From an uncultured Ruminococcus sp. (GTDB lineage: Bacteria > Bacillota > Clostridia > Oscillospirales > Ruminococcaceae), in assembly GCA_946186215.1 (NCBI GenBank), contig CAMHMM010000091.1:1-7619 (forward strand): DNA of 7,619 nt, given 5' to 3'. A model generated the notes under the pieces. That model was given only the letters and a program-made list of their open reading frames with translations. It was not told the origin of the DNA and searched no databases. Position numbers and translations under genes: made by a program. Each line of letters begins with the position of its first letter. Position 1 is the stretch's first letter. Of this stretch, positions 1 through 5,658 are shown piece after piece.

Positions 1-1272
1 ACTGCTGCCACCGAATGGACAGGCGACAATATCGAGGTGGCCGCTCTTGACGAGGAAGAGATCGCAGATGTGGACATTTCCGGCAAGAAGCTAAAATGGC
101 TCGGTATATACGACCTCAACCCCACTAACGATTCACCCGAAAGAAGCCCTGAACTGGCTCTGTTTGAGGATACCTACGGTGCGAGCATAGAGTATATCCC
201 CACTACCAGCGACAAGCGCTTTGACGACCTTGCAACAGCTATCCTCGGCGGTTCTTCCCCCGACATATTCGCCTATGAGTGGCGCACCTTCCCCTATGAT
301 ATCTCAAAAGGGCAGTACCAGCCTGTTGATGAGCTGGTTGACTGGGATGATCCCAAGTGGGCGGATGTAAAGGACATCGCCGATTCGCTCATCTGGAAGG
401 GCGAGCATTACATAGCTCCCACAGGCTATTCCTTCAATGACACGCAGGTGCTCATGTACAATACCACGACCGTTGAAAACGAGGGCTTTGACGATCCCTA
501 TGAGCTGTACCTCAATGGAAAGTGGACATGGGACAGGTTCGTTGATATGATGAAATCCTATGTGGAGGATCATCCCGATGAAGAGGTATACGGCATAGGC
601 GGCTGGTGGGCAAATGCATTTGTATTCACCGCAGGCGAGACTATGGTCACCTACGACGGCAAGACCTTCGGCAACAACCTCAGAAGCGAGCGCATCGAAA
701 AGGCGCAGGCAGTGCTGCAGGATATCTATCGCTCCAACCTTATCAAGCGCGGCTGGATAGGCCCCGAGTCTGCATTTCTTGACGACAGCATACTTTTCTA
801 CGGAATGGGAACATGGGCATACAACGCAGCAGCTCTCTCCCGTCCCGAGGATACTATACAGATCGTTCCCTTCCCCAAGACCGAGGAGGGAGACAAGGAC
901 TATGTTTCCAACAAGGTATTCACATATATGTGGGTAAAGGGCTCCGATAACGGCGACTGCGTAAAGGCATGGCTCGACTGCTGCCGCACGGTGAACTATG
1001 ATGAGAAGTATGTAGAGGCCACCAAGGAAAAATTCCTCAGCAACAGCCCCGGATGGACACCCGAGATGTATGACCTTGTAATGGAGTTCTACGACAGCGA
1101 TAAGTTCATTCAGACCTATGACTACGGATACGGTCTTTCCACTCTTATGGCGGATGATGTTATGACCATTCTCTACGAAGGCATTTCCAACGAGCAGTTC
1201 GAGGACTGGGTGACCGCAAGAGAGCAGTATTATGATATTGTTCAGGAAGAGATAGATGTATATTCCGAATAA
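1..1272 (+). CDS. ABC transporter extracellular solute-binding protein (family 1), 5' end cut off
   Basis: This is the C-terminal 423 residues of a probable sugar or oligosaccharide binding lipoprotein that delivers substrate to an ABC importer on the outer face of the membrane. The frame is open from base 1. The GTG at 37 has no ribosome binding site and lies within continuous coding sequence, so the true start, signal peptide and lipobox lie upstream of the window. Family-1 binding-protein features are visible: an early beta-strand followed by a helix (WLGIYDLNP, then ELALFEDTYGASIEYIP), the segment AILGGSSPDIFAYEW, the hinge-like YNTTTVENEGFDDPYELY followed by the typical WTWDRFVDMMK, and FYGMGTWAYNAA near the middle. 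The protein is rich in aromatic residues (W, Y, F), as is common for carbohydrate binders. No permease or ATPase gene follows; the next gene is convergent. The ligand cannot be told from the sequence. Confidence 0.88.
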   Translation, partial: TAATEWTGDNIEVAALDEEEIADVDISGKKLKWLGIYDLNPTNDSPERSPELALFEDTYGASIEYIPTTSDKRFDDLATAILGGSSPDIFAYEWRTFPYDISKGQYQPVDELVDWDDPKWADVKDIADSLIWKGEHYIAPTGYSFNDTQVLMYNTTTVENEGFDDPYELYLNGKWTWDRFVDMMKSYVEDHPDEEVYGIGGWWANAFVFTAGETMVTYDGKTFGNNLRSERIEKAQAVLQDIYRSNLIKRGWIGPESAFLDDSILFYGMGTWAYNAAALSRPEDTIQIVPFPKTEEGDKDYVSNKVFTYMWVKGSDNGDCVKAWLDCCRTVNYDEKYVEATKEKFLSNSPGWTPEMYDLVMEFYDSDKFIQTYDYGYGLSTLMADDVMTILYEGISNEQFEDWVTAREQYYDIVQEEIDVYSE

Positions 1273-1313
1273 GCGTTGATGAATATGATCACTACTTATC
1301 CATTTTCTCCTTA

Positions 1314-1365
1314 TTAAGCACATAACCCCTGCTCCGCATATCAGGAGCAGGGGTTATGTGTTTAA
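1314..1365. terminator. Hairpin terminator between convergent genes, probably bidirectional
   Basis: A perfect 17-bp inverted repeat (1319-1335 with 1344-1360, arm CACATAACCCCTGCTCC) encloses an 8-nt loop. It can be extended by a G-U pair and four A-T pairs to 1314-1365. It sits 46 bp after the solute-binding protein stop and 23 bp from the transporter stop on the other strand. The flanking T-runs are short (TTTAAAA on the + side, CTTAATAAGG on the - side), so termination strength is uncertain, but the near symmetry suits both transcripts. Confidence 0.8.
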
Positions 1366-1383
1366 AAGCACTGCGCTGTATGA

Positions 1384-2697
1384 TTATTCCTTTTTGCTCT
1401 TGTCGGTAGGCTTTACAAGTACCACGCAGAGTATCAGTGCCACGATATAGAGCGCGATGGTGAAGAACAGGACATTCTGATAGCCGACGGGGTTTATCTG
1501 CACACCGTCATGCTCGATGAACTCGCCTGTGTGGTTTACGATGTATGTTGCTACCTGATTACCGGTAAGGCCTGCAAATGCCCATGCGGAAAGGGTAATG
1601 CCGTGTATCGCGGAGATACTGCTCATGCCGTAGTGGTCGGAAAGAAGTGTGGGAACATTGGAGAAGCCGCCGCCGTAGCCTGCGTTTACGATGAAGATAA
1701 GTGCAAGTACGAGGAATATCAGAAGACCGTTGCCCTCGCCGTTCTTGATGCCCTGAGTGAGCATTACAAGACCTGTGAACGCGATGGAGAGGATGAATAT
1801 CATCTTATAGACGGTGTTTCTGTCTTTCATGGTATCAGCCCATGCGGAGAAGCCGAGTCTGCCGCCTGCATTGAAGATAGCCGAAACAGTGGAGATAATG
1901 CCTGCGAATGCTGCAAGACCTACGCACTTTACGATCATTTTCTCCTGAGAGATAAGAGCAAGACCGCAGGTGATATTGATGTAGAACATTACCCAGATAC
2001 CGATATAGTTGGTGACGGGCTTTGTCTTGATAACATCCAGGATCTTGGGCTTTTCTGCATCATTCTGAGGCTCATGCCAGTCAGCGGGCTTTGCAAGGAG
2101 CAGATGACCTACGAACATCATCACGAAATATACGCCTGCAAGGATGAAGAACATCTTGTAAATGCCGCTCTCGCCGAGGCCTTCGAGCATAGCCTGCATG
2201 ATAGGGGATGCGATAGCCTTTGCCGCACCGAAGCCTGCAACTGCAAGACCTGTTGCAAGTCCCTTTCTGTCGGCAAACCAGAGCATAAGCGTTTTTACGG
2301 GTGAAAGATAGCCTGTGCCGAGGCCGATGCCCATGATAAAGCCGTAGCTGATGTATATGCCTATGAGAGAGATCATACTGTGCTGATGATTGCCGCCGTA
2401 CCAGATGAAAAAGCCTGTGCCGGCCATACCTGCAGCAAAGCAGATAGTTGCGATAAGTGAGGATTTGTGTATATCCTTTTCAACGATATTGCCCAGGAAT
2501 GCCGCAGACATACCGAGGAAGAATATCGCAAAGGAAAACGCCCATTCGGTCGCACCCTTTGAAAAGCCGATGTGATCAGCTATTTCCTGTGAAAAGATCG
2601 ACCAGCAATACACCGTACCGATACTGCAGTGAAGCAGCAGGGCGGGTATAGCTGCGCGAAACCATTTGTTGTTCTGCCAGCCCTTTTTGTTTTCCAT
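1384..2697 (-). CDS. MFS transporter, oxalate/formate antiporter (OFA)-like family
   Basis: This 437-residue polytopic protein has about twelve predicted membrane segments (near residues 13-33, 52-72, 80-100, 108-130, 147-168, 180-202, 231-250, 262-278, 297-315, 325-345, 362-385, 407-427). Its length is typical of the OFA group of the major facilitator superfamily. Characteristic segments are LLHCSIGTVYCWSIFSQ in TM1, GYLSPVKTLMLWFADRKGLA between TM4 and TM5 (130-148), and GGRLGFSAWAD in the loop after TM8 (278-288). I chose the ATG at 2697 because an AAGGA site (2708-2712) lies 10 nt upstream and the membrane protein begins at once. The frame stays open back to a TTG at 2817, but that stretch lies in the mRNA leader, has no membrane character and has no good ribosome binding site. 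TM8 and TM11 contain no Arg or Lys, whereas OxlT binds oxalate with R272 and K355 in those helices, so the substrate is probably not oxalate. It is transcribed from its own promoter at 2828-2857. Confidence 0.88.
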   Translation of the reverse strand: MENKKGWQNNKWFRAAIPALLLHCSIGTVYCWSIFSQEIADHIGFSKGATEWAFSFAIFFLGMSAAFLGNIVEKDIHKSSLIATICFAAGMAGTGFFIWYGGNHQHSMISLIGIYISYGFIMGIGLGTGYLSPVKTLMLWFADRKGLATGLAVAGFGAAKAIASPIMQAMLEGLGESGIYKMFFILAGVYFVMMFVGHLLLAKPADWHEPQNDAEKPKILDVIKTKPVTNYIGIWVMFYINITCGLALISQEKMIVKCVGLAAFAGIISTVSAIFNAGGRLGFSAWADTMKDRNTVYKMIFILSIAFTGLVMLTQGIKNGEGNGLLIFLVLALIFIVNAGYGGGFSNVPTLLSDHYGMSSISAIHGITLSAWAFAGLTGNQVATYIVNHTGEFIEHDGVQINPVGYQNVLFFTIALYIVALILCVVLVKPTDKSKKE

Positions 2698-2821
2698 TGT
2701 TATCAGATCCTTACCTACTGTAAATCGTATCAAAACAGATACTTTTTCAAAGAAAATACCGGATAAGGCTTGTACATTTTTCATGTGCGGCCTTCCCGTT
2801 ACCCGGCATTTTTCCAAATTC
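2698..2821 (-). promoter_or_regulatory. Structured 5' leader of the MFS transporter mRNA
   Basis: The distance from the predicted transcription start (about 2821) to the transporter ATG is about 120 nt, which is long for a simple leader. It can fold into a multi-segment hairpin at 2759-2806: an outer 8-bp stem CCGGGUAA/UUAUCCGG with one G-U pair (2799-2806 with 2759-2766), a GGC/GCC segment, and an inner ACAU/AUGU stem with a GAAAA loop. A second small hairpin GUAUC/GAUAC follows closer to the ribosome binding site. I do not recognise it as a known riboswitch class. The folding is seen directly; a regulatory role is inferred. Confidence 0.35.
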
Positions 2822-2827
2822 TATAAT

Positions 2828-2857
2828 ATTATACATTAAATGTACCGAAAAAGTCAA
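2828..2857 (-). promoter_or_regulatory. Sigma-70 type promoter for the MFS transporter
   Basis: On the minus strand the -35 box TTGACT (2852-2857) and a perfect -10 box TATAAT (2828-2833) are separated by 18 bp. Transcription should begin near 2821 and run into the transporter leader. This supports starting the protein at 2697 and treating 2698-2821 as untranslated. Confidence 0.8.
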
Positions 2858-2954
2858 GAGCTAATAATGAATAATCCTCCTGTGGGTTTACATTTATCCA
2901 TGCTTTGCCAAAAATAATTTGTTTAATTTGCACAAGCAAAAAAAAGGAAATATG
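2858..2954. promoter_or_regulatory. AT-rich spacer between two divergent promoters, possible control region
   Basis: This 97-bp stretch lies between the -35 boxes of the two divergent promoters and contains no convincing coding sequence. It holds a short inverted repeat TTTGC-acaa-GCAAA (2927-2931 with 2936-2940). An A-tract (2938-2946) lies just upstream of the rightward -35 box and could act as an UP element for RNA polymerase. No operator of a known regulator was recognised. Confidence 0.35.
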
Positions 2955-2984
2955 TTGACAATTTCGCCGCTGCTGTGATATAAT
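2955..2984 (+). promoter_or_regulatory. Consensus sigma-70 promoter for the tyrosine kinase/phosphatase operon
   Basis: A perfect TTGACA (-35, 2955-2960) and a perfect TATAAT (-10, 2979-2984) are separated by 18 bp and preceded by an A-tract. It is the strongest-looking promoter in the window. Transcription should start near 2991, leaving a leader of about 190 nt before the kinase ATG at 3183. Confidence 0.87.
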
Positions 2985-3048
2985 GAATAGTGTGTTTGCC
3001 GCAGGCAGGCGCATCTCTTGTGTTCTCCTGCCGCATGGCGGGTAGAAC

Positions 3049-3150
3049 ATGGAAAATATCAGGTCACCGGGCTTTAAGCTCATTAAATATACGAAATACG
3101 GTTCGGCAGCATACGGCAGGGGAAAGGCATATCTTTCCTGCGCTGAATAA
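3049..3150 (+). CDS. Possible 33-residue K/G/Y-rich leader peptide
   Basis: An ATG-to-TAA frame inside the kinase leader encodes a 33-residue peptide whose middle reads KLIKYTKYGSAAYGRGKAY. It contains four tyrosines and several Lys/Gly residues, which recalls the GKY/GRY-rich tail of the kinase encoded downstream. The ribosome binding site is weak (GGCGGG, six nt before the ATG), which argues against strong translation. It lies downstream of the predicted transcription start and ends 32 nt before the kinase ATG. It could be a regulatory leader peptide, a decayed fragment of a kinase tail, or chance. Confidence 0.22.
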   Translation: MENIRSPGFKLIKYTKYGSAAYGRGKAYLSCAE

Positions 3151-3170
3151 GGCTGCAAGATTTGGAACAA

Positions 3171-3175
3171 AGGAG
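3171..3175 (+). promoter_or_regulatory. Ribosome binding site that fixes the kinase start
   Basis: AGGAG, within AAAGGAG, lies 7 nt before the ATG at 3183. The in-frame alternatives, a TTG at 3162 and an ATG at 3177, lie upstream of or only 1 nt after this site and are poor choices. Confidence 0.85.
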
Positions 3176-3182
3176 AATGTTA

Positions 3183-4859
3183 ATGGAACAGGGGACATCT
3201 GCGAATCCTCAGATGCAGAACAACAGGCAGCCGGAAGAGACAGAGATAGATCTTCTCAAGCTTGCCTTCAATCTGTTGGAGCATCTTCCCTTTATCATCG
3301 TGATCACGGTGTTTTTTGCTGTCTGCGGCTTTGTCGGTACAAAGCTTTTCATGGATTATAAGTATACCTCGCGGACTTATATGTATGTCAAGAACAGCAC
3401 TGACGGCGGAGAGAGAGAAAGCATCGGTTCATCGGATCTTGTTACATCAAGAAACCTTGTAAGCACATATATCGTTATTCTTGAAAACAATGTTGTAGTT
3501 CAGCGTGTTGCGGACGAGCTTGTGAAAAATGAGCAGATCAAGGACCGCCTGCCATACTGCTTCAATGTAGGCGGGGATGCTGAACACCCGACCATAAAGG
3601 CGGCCGAGCTCAAGCGCTGCATTTCCATGGCATCGGATAACAACACCGAGGTGCTGGTCGTTTCCTGCACCACCAAGGATAAATATGTCAGTGCGGTAAT
3701 ATGCGACATATACGCGATGATCGCACCCGAATACCTTATCAGAGTAGTCGGAGCGGGTTCTGTTGAGGCCATAGGCCCTGCTGAGATACCTGCAGGCCCG
3801 TCCTCGCCCAATGCCACAAAGAATACCATGGTCGCAGGTCTTGTGGGCTTTGTTCTGATCTGCGGCATCTATACCCTGCTTTTCCTGCTCGACAGGACGA
3901 TCAAGGAAGAGGAGGATATCAAGAACTTCGGTCTTCCCTATCTGGGCGATATCCCCGAGATAAATACTGCAAGGGGAAAATCCAACAAGAAGAACAACGA
4001 GATAATGGATCTTACGGAGACCACGCTTCTGAAGAAGGATATCCCCTTCGCCGTAAAGGAATCCTACAAGGCTGTTCGTACCAATATCATGTTCTCCCTT
4101 TCGGTAAGAGAGAAGAAGATCATTGCGGTCACCAGTGCCAATGCAGCTGAGGGTAAATCCTCCGCATCCGCCAACATCGCCATCACACTTGCACAGACCG
4201 AGGCAAGGGTACTGCTTATCGACGCGGATATGAGAAAGCCCACAACTCACCTTCGCTTCCAGCTTGAAAACACAAAGGGACTTTCCGAGATACTCGGCCG
4301 TATGTGCAAATTTGACTCGGCTGTTCACAAGAATGTCACCGATCATCTTGATGTGCTCACATCGGGCTCCTGCCCTCCCAACCCCTCAGAGCTCCTTACA
4401 TCATCCGTTATGCGGGCACTTCTTCACGGTCTCGAGCAGCGCTACGACTATATAGTTATCGATACGCCTCCCATAAATGTGGTAAGTGACGCACTGGGAC
4501 TTGCTCCCTATATCGGCGGCCTGGTAGTTGCCGCAAAGTATAATGCTACCACTACTGACGAGCTTGCTGCGGCTATACAGAATATCAACTTCACCAAGGC
4601 TGATATCCTCGGTATCATCATCACTCAGGTGGAAAGAGGCGGCGCAGGCTACGGCAAGTACGGAAAGTACGGCAAATACGGCAAGTATGGCCGCTATGGA
4701 AAATACAGCAAATACAGCAAGTATGGCTACAGCAAATACGGTTACGGCAAGGGCGGCTATGGCTACGGTTACGGCTATGAGTATGAATCACCCATCGACA
4801 ATGAACCTGTAAGCGCAGGGCACACGGACGAGCCGCAGAAAAAGACTGCTGAACAGTGA
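3183..4859 (+). CDS. Fused Wzz-type chain-length adaptor / bacterial tyrosine kinase (BY-kinase, CpsCD/Wzc-like)
   Basis: This 558-residue membrane protein probably autophosphorylates on tyrosines to control capsule or exopolysaccharide polymerisation and export. A Wzz domain has membrane helices near residues 36-55 and 216-238 around an extracytoplasmic part, with the proline-bearing PAEIPAGPSSPN just before TM2, as in polysaccharide co-polymerases. The cytoplasmic kinase shows an activation-type motif ESYKAVRTN (usual form ExxRxxR; here the first Arg is Lys), Walker A TSANAAEGKSS (317-327, Lys325), Walker A' LLIDADMRKP (344-353), and Walker B YDYIVIDTPP (421-430). The tail at residues 489-535 has 17 tyrosines in 47 residues, as GKY, GRY, SKY and GY repeats. 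Many Firmicutes split adaptor and kinase into two proteins (CpsC/CpsD); this one is fused like proteobacterial Wzc. Its presumed phosphatase is encoded 21 bp downstream. Call of family is firm; the pathway served is inferred. Confidence 0.93.
   Translation: MEQGTSANPQMQNNRQPEETEIDLLKLAFNLLEHLPFIIVITVFFAVCGFVGTKLFMDYKYTSRTYMYVKNSTDGGERESIGSSDLVTSRNLVSTYIVILENNVVVQRVADELVKNEQIKDRLPYCFNVGGDAEHPTIKAAELKRCISMASDNNTEVLVVSCTTKDKYVSAVICDIYAMIAPEYLIRVVGAGSVEAIGPAEIPAGPSSPNATKNTMVAGLVGFVLICGIYTLLFLLDRTIKEEEDIKNFGLPYLGDIPEINTARGKSNKKNNEIMDLTETTLLKKDIPFAVKESYKAVRTNIMFSLSVREKKIIAVTSANAAEGKSSASANIAITLAQTEARVLLIDADMRKPTTHLRFQLENTKGLSEILGRMCKFDSAVHKNVTDHLDVLTSGSCPPNPSELLTSSVMRALLHGLEQRYDYIVIDTPPINVVSDALGLAPYIGGLVVAAKYNATTTDELAAAIQNINFTKADILGIIITQVERGGAGYGKYGKYGKYGKYGRYGKYSKYSKYGYSKYGYGKGGYGYGYGYEYESPIDNEPVSAGHTDEPQKKTAEQ
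4647..4787 (+). repeat. Degenerate 9-bp tandem repeats encoding the tyrosine-rich kinase tail
   Basis: Eight consecutive 9-bp units of the form GGN-AAR-TAY (GKY four times, then GRY, GKY, SKY, SKY; 4653-4724) are followed by interspersed GY, SKY, GKGGY and EY units to 4787. The reading frame is kept because all units are multiples of three. Neighbouring units differ at synonymous third positions (GGC/GGA, AAG/AAA, TAC/TAT), so the array looks old and held by protein-level selection rather than freshly expanded. Confidence 0.9.
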
Positions 4860-4880
4860 CAGCTTAGATTCGAGGATACG

Positions 4881-5579
4881 ATGATAATTGATTTTCACTG
4901 CCACATCCTGCCGGATTTTGATGACGGCAGCCTGTCCTGTGATATGTCGCTCAAAATGCTGGAGCAGGAAAAACAGCAGGGAGTGGAAAGAGTGGTGCTC
5001 ACACCCCATTTCTACCGCTACCGCGAGGAGCCCGAGCATTTTCTGAAAAGGCGGCGCGAGGCAGCGATAAAGCTGGTCAACGCCATGAGAGAGGCGCGGG
5101 GAGATTATCCCGAGCTGCGTCTGGGCGCAGAGGTGGCAATGACACGCCAGCTCAGATATGAAGACCTCATGCCCTTTTGCATAAACAACACCAACACCCT
5201 TCTGCTGGAGCTTCCGTTTGAACCTATGGGCGGCTGGCTAAAGGATGTTGAGGCAATAATCAACCAGAACCGCGTTAAAGTAGTACTGGCTCATGTGGAG
5301 CGCTTCCGCTCTGTGGTGGGCAAGAGAGATTTCCCGAAGATAATGGAGCTGCGGGCGTTAAAGCAGATTAATACCACGCCGCTGCTCAATGACGGGTTCT
5401 TTTCCAAAAAGCAGATATTCAGAATGATACAGGATGAGCAGGTACACATCCTCGGAACGGATGCACACAATCTTGACACACGCCCTGTCAATATGGGTGA
5501 GGCGTTAAAGCTGCTTTCCGAAAAGGGAATGCGCGAGCATATCCGCCGCATGATGAAAAACGCAGAGAAGATAACATGA
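4881..5579 (+). CDS. PHP-family protein-tyrosine phosphatase (CpsB/CapC/YwqE type)
   Basis: This 232-residue cytoplasmic enzyme is predicted to remove phosphate from the tyrosine tail of the kinase encoded just upstream, using a metal cluster. The PHP-domain signatures are complete and in order: DFHCHILPDFDDG at residues 4-16 (His6, His8, Asp14/Asp15), LTPHF at 40-44 (His43), GAEV at 82-85 (Glu84), LAHVERF at 136-142 (His138, Arg141), and LGTDAHN at 191-197 (Asp194, His196). Length is close to the usual 240-260 residues. The ATG at 4881 follows GAGGA (4872-4876) with a short 4-nt spacing. The gene starts 21 bp after the kinase stop and is followed by a terminator, so the two form a two-gene operon driven from the promoter at 2955-2984. 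Family assignment is firm; the substrate is inferred from position and family. Confidence 0.93.
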   Translation: MIIDFHCHILPDFDDGSLSCDMSLKMLEQEKQQGVERVVLTPHFYRYREEPEHFLKRRREAAIKLVNAMREARGDYPELRLGAEVAMTRQLRYEDLMPFCINNTNTLLLELPFEPMGGWLKDVEAIINQNRVKVVLAHVERFRSVVGKRDFPKIMELRALKQINTTPLLNDGFFSKKQIFRMIQDEQVHILGTDAHNLDTRPVNMGEALKLLSEKGMREHIRRMMKNAEKIT

Positions 5580-5583
5580 ATAC

Positions 5584-5618
5584 AGCGCCCCGACGGATCT
5601 CCCGTAGGGGCGCTTTTA
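5584..5618 (+). terminator. Rho-independent terminator of the kinase/phosphatase operon
   Basis: An 8-bp GC-rich stem AGCGCCCC/GGGGCGCT (5584-5591 with 5607-5614) continues, after a G-A mismatch, into a 4-bp ACGG/CCGT stem with a 5-nt loop. It is followed by TTTTAAT and begins 5 bp after the phosphatase stop. On the minus strand no T-run follows, so it is mainly a rightward terminator, though the hairpin also lies downstream of the convergent lipoprotein gene. Confidence 0.88.
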
Positions 5619-5658
5619 ATGGCTTATACGATCTGCTCAGAGTATTCCGGATGTGTGT

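Larger units (their letters stand above)
2991..3182 (+). promoter_or_regulatory. Long 5' leader of the tyrosine kinase operon
   Basis: About 190 nt separate the predicted transcription start from the kinase start codon. The leader contains GGCAGG/CCTGCC arms early on, a compact GGGCU-UUA-AGCUC hairpin in the middle, and a hairpin at 3116-3141 (GCAGG-gg-AAAG paired with CTTTCCTGC around a 6-nt loop). It also contains a 33-codon reading frame at 3049-3150. No T-run follows these hairpins, so classical attenuation is not evident, and no known riboswitch was recognised. Confidence 0.35.

Noticed and set aside
304..1323. Long minus-strand open frame of 339 codons
   Set aside because: It lies antisense to the solute-binding protein, which has clear family motifs. 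The antisense translation is rich in Cys/His/Ile with no domain pattern, and the frame crosses the terminator hairpin.
1510..2304. Plus-strand open frame of 264 codons
   Set aside because: It is antisense to the MFS transporter. Its Cys-rich product is a by-product of the transporter's codon use and has no ribosome binding site or recognisable fold.
2698..2817. Forty-residue N-terminal extension of the MFS transporter from a TTG codon
   Set aside because: It would begin almost at the predicted transcription start, has no ribosome binding site, and adds residues before a normal family N-terminus. The ATG at 2697 has a good AAGGA site.
2990..3361. Plus-strand open frame of 123 codons starting at a GTG just after the kinase promoter
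   Set aside because: It overlaps the first 179 bases of the kinase gene in another frame, lacks a ribosome binding site, begins at the predicted transcription start, and its product has no recognisable features.
3447..4346. Minus-strand open frame of 299 codons
   Set aside because: It is antisense to the kinase gene, whose Walker motifs and Wzz features are unambiguous.
4647..4787. Repeat array considered as CRISPR or another non-coding repeat
   Set aside because: The repeat period is 9 bp, there are no spacers, and the array is in frame with synonymous variation, so it is a coding repeat.
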